DNA from: a bacterium
Lineage (GTDB): Bacteria > UBP14 > UBA6098 > B30-G16
Direction: 5' to 3'
Assembly: GCA_030613005.1 (NCBI GenBank)
Contig: JAUWMV010000009.1
Location: forward strand, 17,083 to 81,082
DNA: 64,000 nucleotides
In this document: piece by piece, positions 46,201 to 55,920 of the stretch
Position numbering within the stretch: position 1 is the first letter of the stretch
Layout of the letters: each line of letters begins with the position of its first letter
Translations under genes and position numbers: made by a program
The notes under the pieces: generated by a model
The model's database searches: none
What the model was told of the DNA's origin: nothing
The model's input: the letters and a program-made list of their open reading frames with translations, nothing else

Positions 46201-49200
46201 CGATCATACCATCCCAGATGCTTCCCCAGTTTTCATAACGTCCAAGGGAACTTGTAATAACGAGTGAATCCAAACTGACGAGCGACCTGCAAATGGAATC
46301 GTTTGCCGAAACAGCTATAATAGCGGAATCACCGATGTGAGTTCCAGATGGACCGATAAACGCGAATTCAGGAGGATCGAGGTCTATTAAGAAAGAATCG
46401 ATGATTGGAGAATTAAGATTGACTTCCCATATATTCCTTGCACTGTCAATGTTAACAATAATCCATTCACCTCCTGCCCATGGCGTCGATGGTGTAAAAA
46501 TGATTAACAATGCGGTTGAATCTCCAGCATAGGTTAATTCTACTTCGGGATCGGTCACTCGGTATTCTATTCCATTAACTGTCATATGTACATAATTTGT
46601 ATCCATACCGTGTCTATCCTTAACTATTGCAGCAAAAGTTTGGTCAGAACATGTGGAAATTCTTCTGCCATCGAAGTTTGTATCTGGTGGTGATCTGAAT
46701 TCACCAATAACCACTGCACTTTGAACCTCATAGCTCCAACAAGTTTTAGTTCTATTGGGCAAACAATAATCCATGCATTTATCTGAGAGATGAGCACAAA
46801 CCCAAACAGTATCGATGTCCTCGAGGTCTCTTGCGGGAAGTGGAAGATGTGTTGCTACAATACTATCGATTACTGTAGAGCTTCTATGTATCGATATGGA
46901 CACGCTGTCGAGAAGATCTACATCTGTGTCGCAAATAGAATCTGTAAACGATGCGAAAACAAGGATAGAATCATCGATGATTCGACCCAAGGGTGGAGAT
47001 ATTGAAGACCAATTTACCTCGGGTGGTGTTAGATCTATTATGGCGTGTGTGCATACTGTAGAAATTAAAGAGCCTCCTCGGATATCCCTAATATCTATCA
47101 GACAATAGATTATGCTATCCCCATTGGACCAAGAGCCAGCATGTGGATTAAAGAAAACTGTGTCATGCTCAAAACGAAGTGTAGGATCGGGATAAGTGTA
47201 TGTTATGCCATCGACTTCGACAACAATTGTATTCGGTAATATACTATAATCGGCATGCACAAGCCAGATAGCACCTTGGTCATCACATGTTGAAATTATT
47301 CTACCATCGGCATTTTCGTCAATCGGTTCAACAACATCAGCGGATATTTCGATTAGTTCAGTATAAAATTCCCAGCATGTGTCAGAGATATTGGATTCGC
47401 AATAATCCATGCAAGAATCGGAAGAATATGCGCAGATTCTGAATGTATCACTCGACCATAAAGATTCCACATGGATTGGAAGTAATGGAAATCTGAATAA
47501 CGAATCGAAATAATGTTGAGTTATTCTCAATGAATCTATATCGGTAGGACCACATATACTATCATATGCTGAAGCTCTAATATCTGCCGAAAAAGGCATA
47601 ATAGAACCCCAACCGGGGTCTAAATTATAAAAAGTTGGTCCGGACAAGTCTATAATAACACTCCCGCAAGCATCTTCAACTAACTCATTATCTAAAGTGT
47701 CGGTAACTTCCGTAAGGCAGAATTTTACTGTATCTCCGTCCATCCATGGAGTAGATGGGAAGAAATAGAGTGAATCGTTGGATAAAACAAGCTCAGCATC
47801 GGTTGTATCGTAAGATGAATCGTTAACCTCAACATATATCGATTCGAATACTAACGGATTATCATGGGATATTTTCCATATTATTCTTTGATCCTCACAA
47901 GTTGATATAACTCTAAAATCATAACTAAGATCGATAGGTTCTAACACTTCTGCTCTAATATTAGCAAGAATAACTTTGAAACCGGTATAAAAACGGAGAA
48001 TGTTAGGACCGCAGTAATCATGGCAATCATCGTGAGCCCAAATTTCTAAAATTGCCGAGTCGCCGGTAGTAAAACCATGAAGTTCATAGGTAAAAGTTAT
48101 CGTTGGAAAACTATCAGAACTAAACCAGAAGTCTTCGGAAAATCCATTTATAAGTCCGGTATATCTTACAGAATCTATAATCCCTTCAATGCAAACTCTA
48201 TCCCTTGCTGAAAGGGAAATGACTGCAACGGATTCATAGACGGTTGAGGCTGGTGATGGACTTATTGCATATATATCTGGGGGTGCACGATCGACTAAGA
48301 ATGAATCGATAACTGGGGACAGCAAGTTATTGCCTATTAAGTTTATTACTGTATCCAATCTTATATGAATCCATTCAAATCCTACAACCGAATAACTGTC
48401 GAAATTGATAATAATCGTATCTCTGCCGTGCCATTCAAGTCGTCCTGTGGATTCTAATTCAAGGTAATCGTAACGGTTCGGACCGATTCTCAAGACTATA
48501 ATGCTATCCAATCCCAAGACATCATAAATTAATATTCTAATCTGCTGCTCGGAACATGCAGTAATAATTTTTCCATCGCCGTTAGAATCACAAGGTTCTA
48601 TAATAGAAGCTTCAGGCCATGTGAATAAATTATAGAACACCCAACAAGATTCTGCTTCGTTAGGTTCACCAGTGCATAAATCTAAGATGGATATATATTG
48701 AATATCAACATTATCTTGAGCCTTCGAGCACACTCTCACAGAATCACCCGAAACCAGTGGGAGATCGAACCAAATTGTATCCGAGTAACCACCAGGAACA
48801 TTAAAATCAGCTTTCATACTACCTAATGAGTCCCAAATAGTTACTCTCATCGAGGTTACTTCAGGTTTTATACCTGAAAAGTCATCCTCCCATACTCCGA
48901 GAATATTCACATTATCGACAGTTAATGTTTCTCTATTTGCCGGATAATAATATGTGAGTTCGGGTGGTTTAAGATCGACAAGAAACCAGCATGAATTTTC
49001 AAGTATGAAGGGGCATTGTTCTGACCACACTATTATCTCAACCGAATCGTGATGATCCCATGAGCCAGTGGGAGGTTCTACGATTATTTCGTCCGGGAAA
49101 ACTCTATCGATAGTACTGCCGTAATAACTTGCCCAGGATACATCCCCAATAGTTGAGGAGTCTGTCAGAATACCATTGACAAAGACTTTCACATTAATAT

Positions 49201-49813
49201 TTGTTGTATCGGGTGGTCGATAGCCTAAAGCACCTATTGCAGGCCAGAGGTATAAATATACTGATTGGTCTAGTTTTGATGTTGTAATCCCACATGGGGC
49301 CGGGCATAAATTTAACAGTTCGTAGCTATCGCACGGTGCGACATAGAATTTCCAGCATGTGTCAAGTTCGTTTGGGCAACAAGAGCAGTCTAATCCATAA
49401 TTCTTTATTTTATCTATTGCATGAATGCATACTTTAATCGAATCGCCATAATCGAAACTATCCACTACAAATGTGCTATCCCAAAGTGTATCGAAATTGT
49501 CTTCAGAGAAATCATTTATTGCCCATGTTATAAATGTGCCTATAGGCTTTCCGCAAATTGTGTTCCAATTGTCAAGGGCATCCGAATTGTTTAACCATAC
49601 ACCTGCTCCGTCATCTATTATCTTTGCGCCGAATGTAATGTCAAGTGAAAGAATTGTATCACCGGGAGGTGGATAAATCCCACCAGAAGATACATCTATA
49701 TATGGACTGGAAAGATCGATATAGAAAGTACAGTGAAGTGGTTGACCCCATATAGTGCATATAAATGAAGTTAATAGTATAAACACAAATAAAATCGATA
49801 TATTTGTTTTCAT
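43223..49813 (-). CDS. Giant secreted protein of Cys-patterned Ig-like repeats with CHU_C-like C-terminus
   Basis: 2196 residues; AGGAGG precedes the ATG. Signal peptide about 1-23. The body repeats a unit near 200 residues with two modules, the same design as the giant protein at 1-8476: module A opens with STCDDQ-type Cys and WxxGDSIxFCL motifs, module B carries a DYCGPN...CW pattern. I count about seven CDDQ-like starts. Near residue 1590 an Ig/PKD-like domain (CPGTEVTLGC) and then a fibronectin-like domain appear. The last ~90 residues (PNPITPNYDNINDF, DLTGREI, WDGLDNNG, PPGIYIYLI) match the gliding-motility-associated CHU_C/type B sorting domain used for type IX secretion. A likely cell-surface adhesin; export route inferred. 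Confidence 0.88.
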   Translation of the reverse strand: MKTNISILFVFILLTSFICTIWGQPLHCTFYIDLSSPYIDVSSGGIYPPPGDTILSLDITFGAKIIDDGAGVWLNNSDALDNWNTICGKPIGTFITWAINDFSEDNFDTLWDSTFVVDSFDYGDSIKVCIHAIDKIKNYGLDCSCCPNELDTCWKFYVAPCDSYELLNLCPAPCGITTSKLDQSVYLYLWPAIGALGYRPPDTTNINVKVFVNGILTDSSTIGDVSWASYYGSTIDRVFPDEIIVEPPTGSWDHHDSVEIIVWSEQCPFILENSCWFLVDLKPPELTYYYPANRETLTVDNVNILGVWEDDFSGIKPEVTSMRVTIWDSLGSMKADFNVPGGYSDTIWFDLPLVSGDSVRVCSKAQDNVDIQYISILDLCTGEPNEAESCWVFYNLFTWPEASIIEPCDSNGDGKIITACSEQQIRILIYDVLGLDSIIVLRIGPNRYDYLELESTGRLEWHGRDTIIINFDSYSVVGFEWIHIRLDTVINLIGNNLLSPVIDSFLVDRAPPDIYAISPSPASTVYESVAVISLSARDRVCIEGIIDSVRYTGLINGFSEDFWFSSDSFPTITFTYELHGFTTGDSAILEIWAHDDCHDYCGPNILRFYTGFKVILANIRAEVLEPIDLSYDFRVISTCEDQRIIWKISHDNPLVFESIYVEVNDSSYDTTDAELVLSNDSLYFFPSTPWMDGDTVKFCLTEVTDTLDNELVEDACGSVIIDLSGPTFYNLDPGWGSIMPFSADIRASAYDSICGPTDIDSLRITQHYFDSLFRFPLLPIHVESLWSSDTFRICAYSSDSCMDYCESNISDTCWEFYTELIEISADVVEPIDENADGRIISTCDDQGAIWLVHADYSILPNTIVVEVDGITYTYPDPTLRFEHDTVFFNPHAGSWSNGDSIIYCLIDIRDIRGGSLISTVCTHAIIDLTPPEVNWSSISPPLGRIIDDSILVFASFTDSICDTDVDLLDSVSISIHRSSTVIDSIVATHLPLPARDLEDIDTVWVCAHLSDKCMDYCLPNRTKTCWSYEVQSAVVIGEFRSPPDTNFDGRRISTCSDQTFAAIVKDRHGMDTNYVHMTVNGIEYRVTDPEVELTYAGDSTALLIIFTPSTPWAGGEWIIVNIDSARNIWEVNLNSPIIDSFLIDLDPPEFAFIGPSGTHIGDSAIIAVSANDSICRSLVSLDSLVITSSLGRYENWGSIWDGMIEGLADSEVIVICAYAHDLCADTCDFNFSDSCWTFDVHLGEVAAEIIEPIDSNDDGRIVSSCDDQIIRWVVTPEFTLVWTTMIIEVDGVIYDTSSSEVSFSGDTVIFTPSALWTDGDSITFCLNTLCDITGGCLDSSVCSWMLIDLSPPVLTPVSHTSGDTISERSFTFSYEIKDSICDENFVITSIQVASDPTGVEFEVSPDSESVTISNFQPISEITIIIDYRDNCIDYCGPNATSDTITFTVQISDIYGFLLVPFDVNLDGCIQTHCPCQPIQWGIISMQGVDTLSISVVVDGITYGWGPYINLRSAMLPGDTIWILHFYPFTAGSCWFENGYNVHYSIDYMIDTLALDSIVSDVAGSFQMLLEPPEIILSPMPDDTAWCLDSIRYTFSISDDVACSSDGESAFHHIRDGDTLVTYTTSDGQVFFDNIIHSDSICMHALVYNWADFGVGCDSPGVMINSIDTCYFFWCPCILDVFAGTDKYSCPGTEVTLGCITSATGAFDSVMFNWYLEGEITPFYTSDNPVVTPETTTTYILEGAAICRGGDTLKIYDTITVHIDFEPPSSPTIINPVPASVIEPGVIRLIWNNSTGTPEIMYQVLLNGIIVSDSMIDTTYTLDIECEDTLDIAVVAFNRCEYSLDYSCYGDSIHYGTTPTVYETSAVVIYGEPCGGPLVRRIFPEHGIFSACTSQASNFALWDIDDVPLVPESLITTINEDSYRVNETFIEYTEITQDSSVIRVSPPYGVWEDNDTILITITQIFNIYEISLTTSDTAIFYTDFAPPIANFSYPIQGSLEENYSPEIRISLIDNHSGIDTGSVVIHINTSTSTIDTTLYLSDLLVNWHDSEITVDCSQMGLGFAEGETVTVNISSCDLVTNEFCGPNCETFSFWFYYSAVYHCLRMPNPITPNYDNINDFCQFIYPGMNDYPASIHIFDLTGREIREIDVPVSDNAAKYSTWDGLDNNGCSLPPGIYIYLIDSNGQIVCNGTVTIAR

Positions 49814-50124
49814 TACAACCTCCTAAATTGGGATTAAAAACTCAACCTAAAACAATTATATATATAACTTTTTTTTAATAAATTGCAAACTTTATTAATA
49901 GCAAAAAAAGATTCTTGAAATAATATATATTTCACTTAGGGTTCTCCATACTCCTTATTTAAAATCATTAATAAGAAAACATAGCCAATCGACTAAGTGA
50001 AAATAAAAAACTTTTTCCTAAAGCAAAAGCCTGGGATTCAAAGGAAAACCTCAGGCTATTTATTCTAAACCTCTAAATGCACGTTTGTTATAAACGAGCA
50101 AATAACATATCGGGAATTTTAATA
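49814..50124. other. 311-bp intergenic region with a terminator
   Basis: AT-rich spacer between the giant gene's start at 49813 and the stop of the FG-GAP gene at 50125. It holds the terminator at 50028-50057 and presumably the promoter of the giant gene. Nothing else was seen. Confidence 0.55.
50028..50057 (-). terminator. Rho-independent terminator of the FG-GAP/ASPIC-UnbV gene
   Basis: On the minus strand AGCCTGAGG pairs with CCCAGGCT around a 13-base loop, followed by TTTTGCTTT. It lies 68 bases past the stop at 50125. Confidence 0.75.
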
Positions 50125-52524
50125 CTACTTCATCAATACAATTGTTTTGGATGCAGTCATTCCACCGGCTCTCAAAATAACTAAATAAGTTCCAGTTGGC
50201 ATATCCGATGTATCGATCGTGATTTCATTGTTTCCTTCAGGAACGAGAATACTGCGGACAATACGACCATCTGTACTGTAAATTTTTAATTCTCCCGGCA
50301 TATCTGGACACAGAAGCATCAAATTTACCTTTGTATTAAACGGGTTTGGATAAGCCGAAATAGACATTTGCTTCGGAATTTCTCGATCCAGTTCGTTAAT
50401 ATCTTCAATAGTACCACCTTCAGTAATTTTATAGCGTTTGTTAATTGTAACACCAGTGAATTTATCCACATGACCAGAACCCATCCATCTTACCACTACA
50501 GAATCTATCGAAGTAGCCATATCTAAACCAAAATGAAGCATATATCCCTGAGATGTTCCCTCTGTTCCGACAACAGCGTCAACCTGTCTCATTTGCGGGA
50601 ATCCTAAATCGGAGCTGTAAACTTTAACAACCGAGCCAACAGCGAATTTATTGCAATCTTTTCCTTGAAGGACAAACTGAACCCAATTTTTGTGGTTTCC
50701 AGTTTCGTTCCTGAATATGCGCATTTGGTTTCCTGTGGCATCCTGATGTCTTGCAATAAGATCGAGATCACCGTCATGATCGTAGTCTGTCCATGCGCAA
50801 CCCCAGCTATTGTTTAAATAAATACCTGATTGATAGTTTACATTCTCGAAATGGTCTCCCTTGTTCTCGTATAAAAAGGAATGATAACCATCATAAACGC
50901 ATGAAATGAATAGATCTATCAAACCGTCATTATTAAAATCTCCGAAGACGCAGGACGAATGCGTCTCATAATATTGTATTCCCCAATCCTCTCGTTTATC
51001 CGTGAAGTCGTATAAAGGTGGTCCATTTCCAATGAAAAGCTGTGATTTATCGGAGAATGCAAGGAACCTTGGATGTGCTAAGTTTGCAATAAATAGATCC
51101 CAAACTAAGTCGTTGTTAACATCGACCCATTGCGCACCGATTGTATGACCATAATAAATGTGTGCACCATCGTGAATCGGTGTTCCCTGGACGCCATACA
51201 CATCAGCCAGTTCAACAAATGTTCCATCCCCGTTATTGCTGAATAACCAATTTGGTTGAAGCCTATAATTACCTATATAAAGATCGAGGTCATTGTCATC
51301 GTCAAAATCACATGCAACGGCTATTCTGCTGTAAGTATACGGTGGATCGTTAATTACACTCATTCCCACAATCTCGGCATCATCCAGAAAAAACGTCCCA
51401 TTATTAACATAGTAAAAATCAGGGAAATATACACCGTGATCAATCATCCAAACTTCGGAGTTCGCAATGTATATATCCAGATCGCTGTCGTTATCGAAAT
51501 CGCCTATTCCTGGAGATGCTGAGGGGAAAGTATCGGTAATACCATCACCGATTCCGTGGCTTAAGTCAACAAAAGATAGTGATGTTGAAAAATCATTTCT
51601 CCATAGTTTGTCTCGAGTTCCCTTTCCTTTAAGCTGAATAATATCAAGATCACCATCGTTATCGAAATCCCAGAATGTGGTTTTGCCACCGGAGATCATT
51701 CCGACAATTGCTGTAATATCCTCGAATGTCCCATCTCTTCTATTACGCCATATATTTCCGTTGATGAGAAGATCTTCCCAGCCATCATTATCCATATCGC
51801 CGATGCTAACATGACTTCCACCTGTAATACCTGCTGTAATGGTTACATCGGTAAACCAAGGTGTTGTTACTTCATTAAAGTATTCGCCATATGCCCTTAT
51901 CATATATGGATAATAGTTACCGAGAGAATCAGCAACCAAATACCATAAACCATCGCGATAGATATAGACATGACTGACTGGGCCTGTTATGTTGTTGGAT
52001 ATAGATACATTGGTGGTTGAAGAGGTATGTTTAACGCCTACATGGAAGGTTTCTAATCCCTCATGAACAGGGATACCTGTGGTAAGCTCATCGAGCGTTA
52101 TTGTATACCACTTGCCTGAAACTGAAAGCCGCAACGGTTGAGGTGTAATCAACTCATTTGTAACATCTGGTTGATTAGAAATATCACCCCATACGTAAAC
52201 CAAAACATCCCCAGGACCAGTCATATAAACCTTTAGTTCTTTAAGAGAACATGGATGTTCAGTAATGAATTTAATGGCTTCCATATCTTCGTTGCCTAAT
52301 CCACCCATAGCGAAAGCTGCGTGACCGTTATCCCATTGAAATACCGCTGGTGTCATACACATCAAAGACGGATTTGTTTCAACTTGTTCCAATGGTATGC
52401 TTACAAGATTATTAGCAAGTAAGGTTTTAGATTCAGCAAGAAAATCCGCATTTGCGATTTGTCCTTCGGAAACGATAGCTAACAGACAACCTACACAAAT
52501 GAATATTGTCGTTAATACACGCAT
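50125..52524 (-). CDS. Secreted FG-GAP/VCBS repeat protein with ASPIC/UnbV domain and sorting-like tail
   Basis: 799 residues with AAGGGGGAAG before the ATG. Signal peptide about 1-26. Residues about 60-205 are a beta-rich region with no name I recognise. From about 225 to 590 there are seven FG-GAP/VCBS repeats with calcium-type loops (DMDNDGWEDL, DFDNDGDLDI, DFDNDSDLDI, DFDDDNDLDL, DVNNDLVWDL, DFNNDGLIDL, DYDHDGDLDL). Residues about 610-710 are an ASPIC/UnbV domain (GTSQGYMLHFGL, VVVRWMGSG). The last ~75 residues (AYPNPFN, YSTDGRIV, PTGTYLVIL) form a type A sorting-like domain. The repeats suggest a beta-propeller surface protein. Function unknown. Confidence 0.9.
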   Translation of the reverse strand: MRVLTTIFICVGCLLAIVSEGQIANADFLAESKTLLANNLVSIPLEQVETNPSLMCMTPAVFQWDNGHAAFAMGGLGNEDMEAIKFITEHPCSLKELKVYMTGPGDVLVYVWGDISNQPDVTNELITPQPLRLSVSGKWYTITLDELTTGIPVHEGLETFHVGVKHTSSTTNVSISNNITGPVSHVYIYRDGLWYLVADSLGNYYPYMIRAYGEYFNEVTTPWFTDVTITAGITGGSHVSIGDMDNDGWEDLLINGNIWRNRRDGTFEDITAIVGMISGGKTTFWDFDNDGDLDIIQLKGKGTRDKLWRNDFSTSLSFVDLSHGIGDGITDTFPSASPGIGDFDNDSDLDIYIANSEVWMIDHGVYFPDFYYVNNGTFFLDDAEIVGMSVINDPPYTYSRIAVACDFDDDNDLDLYIGNYRLQPNWLFSNNGDGTFVELADVYGVQGTPIHDGAHIYYGHTIGAQWVDVNNDLVWDLFIANLAHPRFLAFSDKSQLFIGNGPPLYDFTDKREDWGIQYYETHSSCVFGDFNNDGLIDLFISCVYDGYHSFLYENKGDHFENVNYQSGIYLNNSWGCAWTDYDHDGDLDLIARHQDATGNQMRIFRNETGNHKNWVQFVLQGKDCNKFAVGSVVKVYSSDLGFPQMRQVDAVVGTEGTSQGYMLHFGLDMATSIDSVVVRWMGSGHVDKFTGVTINKRYKITEGGTIEDINELDREIPKQMSISAYPNPFNTKVNLMLLCPDMPGELKIYSTDGRIVRSILVPEGNNEITIDTSDMPTGTYLVILRAGGMTASKTIVLMK

Positions 52525-52625
52525 GCTTCCCCCTTGAAAATTTTTAATTAGAATTAGTTCAATAAATAATATAAAAATAAGTAGTTTGCAGTTGAATAAA
52601 AAATAAAAACTTACTCACATCCAAA

Positions 52626-53438
52626 CTAAAAGCTGACCATCGATTTTAATGGGTCAATAGGTTTGTTTTTATATCGGACCTCATAATGTATATGAGGGCC
52701 TCGAGCATGACCAGTTTGACCGCTTAAGCCAATTACATCGCCTCTTTTGACTACCTCACCTGGCAGAACCTTGGCATTGCATAAATGCCCATAAATTGAT
52801 GTATATCCGTTTAAGTGATCCACAATAACATAGATTCCCAAATCTTTGTTTTCTGAAACTTTTGTTATTAAACCATTTGCTGTGGATTTGACTTGTGTAC
52901 CTTCACGAGCATAGATATCTAGTCCGGAATGAGGTGCTCTAAAAACAGTGCCCCGATGTCCGAAATATACCGATATAGGTCCTCTAACTGGCAAACCTGA
53001 AGGAATATAAACCTCGAGTCTTTCTAATCTATTCGAATTGTCGCTCACAACAGCTAATTCTGGCTTTAGAAATGGAGAAAATTCATCGAGAATGGGAAAT
53101 TTCTTCTGAATCTCGCTTCTCATACCTTTGCCTTGGGTTTCTTCAATAAGTAGCGAACGTTCTATTATTTGTCTCATAACACTCAAACGATTTAATTCAA
53201 ATTTTAAAGAATCGATTTTGCAAACTGCTTTTCGAAGATTCCTATTCTCGATTCTTAATCGCTTAACTTCGGTATTTCTCCAGAAAACCATAGATATCAC
53301 AGTAAAAATTATTACAATCCACCCAAGGATTACACCGGATAAAATAACAATAGCCATCCATCGTGTTAGCCGAAAGGAAAAACTGCTACTTCCATCTTCT
53401 GCAGATATTACGACTGAAATTCTACTTTTACGTGACAT
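52626..53438 (-). CDS. M23-family peptidase, membrane anchored
   Basis: 270 residues. A short cytoplasmic start with one membrane helix at about 26-52, a coiled-coil-like region at about 55-105, and an M23 (lysostaphin-type) domain at about 148-270. Zinc ligands are visible: H170 and D174 in HSGLD, and the HxH pair H249/H251 in GPHIHYEV. Such proteins cut peptide crosslinks in murein or act as divisome activators. The ATG overlaps the tktC stop codon (TAATG), so translation is coupled to a carbon-metabolism gene, which is odd. No sign of a lost active site. Confidence 0.92.
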   Translation of the reverse strand: MSRKSRISVVISAEDGSSSFSFRLTRWMAIVILSGVILGWIVIIFTVISMVFWRNTEVKRLRIENRNLRKAVCKIDSLKFELNRLSVMRQIIERSLLIEETQGKGMRSEIQKKFPILDEFSPFLKPELAVVSDNSNRLERLEVYIPSGLPVRGPISVYFGHRGTVFRAPHSGLDIYAREGTQVKSTANGLITKVSENKDLGIYVIVDHLNGYTSIYGHLCNAKVLPGEVVKRGDVIGLSGQTGHARGPHIHYEVRYKNKPIDPLKSMVSF

Positions 53439-54403
53439 TAAAAATTGCGCTCCAGAAGTTTCATAGCCTGTAAAGCTATATTCTCATAATCAAGTTTAAA
53501 GAATTTAATTAACTCTTGAGGAGTACCGGATTCGCCAAATCTATCATTTATACCAATAAAATGCATAGGCACAGGACATGTTTGAACCACAACCTCTGCC
53601 ACAGCACTCCCAAAGCCTGCATGAACCTGATGTTCTTCTACGGTAAGTATTGCACCGGTTTCACGAGAAGCGAGTTCAATCGCTGTTTTATCGATCGGTT
53701 TAATTGTGTGAATATCAAGAATTCTAGCACTAATGCCCTTTTTATCAAGGATTTCTGCAGCTAATAAAGACTCAGCTACACAACTTCCGCAAGCCGCAAT
53801 TGTCAAATCGGAACCATCTTTAATCGTTAATGCCTTTCCCACTTCGAAAGGTGTATCTTTATTAGTTATTGTAGGAACAGGCGATCGTCCGAAACGAATG
53901 TATACCGGTCCATCTATTTGCTCAATGGCTGCGACTGTTGCCTTATAAGTCTCCTCAGAATCCGCGGGAATAATCAGAACCATATTGGGAAGTACTCTTA
54001 TAAGAGCTATTTCCTCGAGAGCCTGGTGAGTAGCGCCATCAGGACCAACCGATAGTCCGCCATGTGCACCGCCAATTTTAACGTTGGTTTTGTTATAACA
54101 TATTGTGGTTCTGAGCTGGTCGAAAGCTCTCCCTGATGCGAAAACACCATAAGTGGAGAAAACAGCAATTTTACCTGATAATGCAAGCCCCGCCGCTATT
54201 GTTGCAGCATTCTGCTCAGCGATTCCAGCATTGAAAAATCTATCAGGATATTTCTCCGCAAAATAATTTGCTCGCACCGATTCGGTTAGGTCTGCACCTA
54301 TTACGACAAGCTCGGGATGTGTTTCCCCAAGATCTCTTAGTGCAAGCCCAAATCCGTTTCTCGAGGGAATCATTCTCCAACCGTGTTCTTCATAAATAGT
54401 CAT
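53438..54403 (-). CDS. Transketolase, C-terminal subunit
   Basis: 321 residues, equal to the pyrimidine-binding and C-terminal domains of transketolase. Motifs: GLALRDLGETHPELVVIGADL, NAGIAEQNAATIAAG near residue 80, and GAHGGLSVGPDGATHQ near 115. With the N-terminal subunit encoded just upstream (33 bp gap), it forms a thiamine-diphosphate enzyme moving two-carbon units between sugar phosphates. Split transketolases are common in archaea and in many anaerobes. GGAGGAAC precedes the ATG. Confidence 0.95.
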   Translation of the reverse strand: MTIYEEHGWRMIPSRNGFGLALRDLGETHPELVVIGADLTESVRANYFAEKYPDRFFNAGIAEQNAATIAAGLALSGKIAVFSTYGVFASGRAFDQLRTTICYNKTNVKIGGAHGGLSVGPDGATHQALEEIALIRVLPNMVLIIPADSEETYKATVAAIEQIDGPVYIRFGRSPVPTITNKDTPFEVGKALTIKDGSDLTIAACGSCVAESLLAAEILDKKGISARILDIHTIKPIDKTAIELASRETGAILTVEEHQVHAGFGSAVAEVVVQTCPVPMHFIGINDRFGESGTPQELIKFFKLDYENIALQAMKLLERNF

Positions 54404-54436
54404 TTGTTCCTCCAGTAACTGACATGAGTTAGAATT

Positions 54437-55297
54437 TCAATCTATATCCTTATCGAGCACATTTTCTGGATAACCCAGATCAGTAACGGCGATAAGCGCT
54501 TGCTCCCTCGATGGAGCTTTCCCATGCCATTCTGCTTTATTATTCATAAATGATATTCCTTTTCCCTTTATGGTTTCTATGATAATTACGGTTGGCTTTC
54601 CTGTTTTTTCTCGAGCTATTTCTAACGCCTTATCCACTTCATCGAGAGAGTGCCCATTGCATGTAATAGTTCTCCAACCGAATGCTTGTAGCTTTTCCTT
54701 AAGCGGATATATGCACATGACTTTGTCGACATAACCATCTATTTGAAGGTTATTGTTATCTATTATTGCGATAAGATTATCAAGTTTAAAATGAGATGCA
54801 GACATAAAGGCTTCCCAAACTTGACCTTCCTGAATTTCTCCATCGCCTAAAATTGCGAAAATACGGTTATCTCTGCGTTCGAACATCTTAGCCGAAATTG
54901 CCATTCCTATTGCTATAGATAATCCCTGACCCAGAGAACCTGTTGAAACTTCGATTCCCGGAAGACCTTTATCCTTTGCGGGATGTCCCTGTAATCGTGA
55001 ACCAAATTTCCTCAGAGTCCACATTTCTTCTCTCGGATAATAACCAGACTCAGCGAGAACAGCATAAAGCGCAGGACAGGCATGACCTTTCGATAATACT
55101 AATCTATCTCTATCTTGCCAATTTGGATCGTTTGGTTTATGGACAAGGTGCTTGAAATATAACATAGTAAACAACTCGACAAGAGATAGTGAGCCTCCAG
55201 GGTGACCGGAACCAGCGTGATACGTCATCTTTATAACATCGAATCTAATACGACGTGCGATTTCCCTATATTTTGCTCGTTCGATATCGGTGAGCAT
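54437..55297 (-). CDS. Transketolase, N-terminal subunit
   Basis: 286 residues, the thiamine-diphosphate PP-domain. Motifs: GSGHPGGSLS near residue 30, KGHACPALYAVL, and the metal and diphosphate site GDGEIQEGQVWEA with IDNNNLQIDG near residue 178. It pairs with the adjacent C-terminal subunit at 53438-54403. A strong AAGGAGG site precedes the ATG. It leads the three-gene group tktN-tktC-M23. Confidence 0.96.
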   Translation of the reverse strand: MLTDIERAKYREIARRIRFDVIKMTYHAGSGHPGGSLSLVELFTMLYFKHLVHKPNDPNWQDRDRLVLSKGHACPALYAVLAESGYYPREEMWTLRKFGSRLQGHPAKDKGLPGIEVSTGSLGQGLSIAIGMAISAKMFERRDNRIFAILGDGEIQEGQVWEAFMSASHFKLDNLIAIIDNNNLQIDGYVDKVMCIYPLKEKLQAFGWRTITCNGHSLDEVDKALEIAREKTGKPTVIIIETIKGKGISFMNNKAEWHGKAPSREQALIAVTDLGYPENVLDKDID

Positions 55298-55467
55298 GAG
55301 CGACCTCCTTTCTAAGAAAATTTATCCTGCAAAATTTTATAGGCAAACTGTTTGTAGAAAAAGTTAAAAAATTTGATTTGTTTATAATACATTAAGGTTG
55401 TGGAATTCCTTTTAATTATATGATTCCTCTAAAAAATTACATTAAAATGAGCTATAAATCGTATTCT

Positions 55468-55920
55468 TTATCTCAAACGACGAAAAAAAGCATCGAGAAT
55501 TTCCTTGCATTCATTCTCCAAAACGCCACCGATTATTAAAGGATGGTGCTCGAATGCCGGTTCATTTGGGAAATTCCAGACTGAAAGTAAAGCACCGAGT
55601 TTGTGATTCTTTGTACCAAAAACGATTTTAGTAATGTGCGCTTCGATTAAAGCCGCTGCACACATAGGACATGGCTCAACAGTTACATATACCGTTGCGC
55701 CTGTGAGCAACCGACTTCTAGTTTTGGTGCAGGCTTCTCTTAGTGCTATGATTTCTGCATGAGCTGTTGGGTCGAAGCTGTTTTCGATTAAATTATGACC
55801 TCGACCAATTATTTCCTCGTTCTGGACAATTATGCAACCTATTGGTATTTCATTCTGTTCAAATGCACTTACTGCTTCTTGAAGTGCAATATGCATATAT
55901 TTTTCATGTTTTTCCTGCAT
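55468..55920 (-). CDS. tadA: tRNA-specific adenosine deaminase TadA-type protein
   Basis: 150 residues from the ATG at 55920; a TTG three codons upstream is possible but GGGAAG lies just before this ATG. The deaminase motifs are H54-A-E56 in AHAEIIALREA and P-C84-P-M-C87, which bind zinc. Probably makes inosine at tRNA position 34, essential in most bacteria; the paralogous guanine or cytosine deaminases are less likely. Divergent from the DUF2520 gene, with a 75-bp shared promoter region. Confidence 0.93.
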   Translation of the reverse strand: MQEKHEKYMHIALQEAVSAFEQNEIPIGCIIVQNEEIIGRGHNLIENSFDPTAHAEIIALREACTKTRSRLLTGATVYVTVEPCPMCAAALIEAHITKIVFGTKNHKLGALLSVWNFPNEPAFEHHPLIIGGVLENECKEILDAFFRRLR

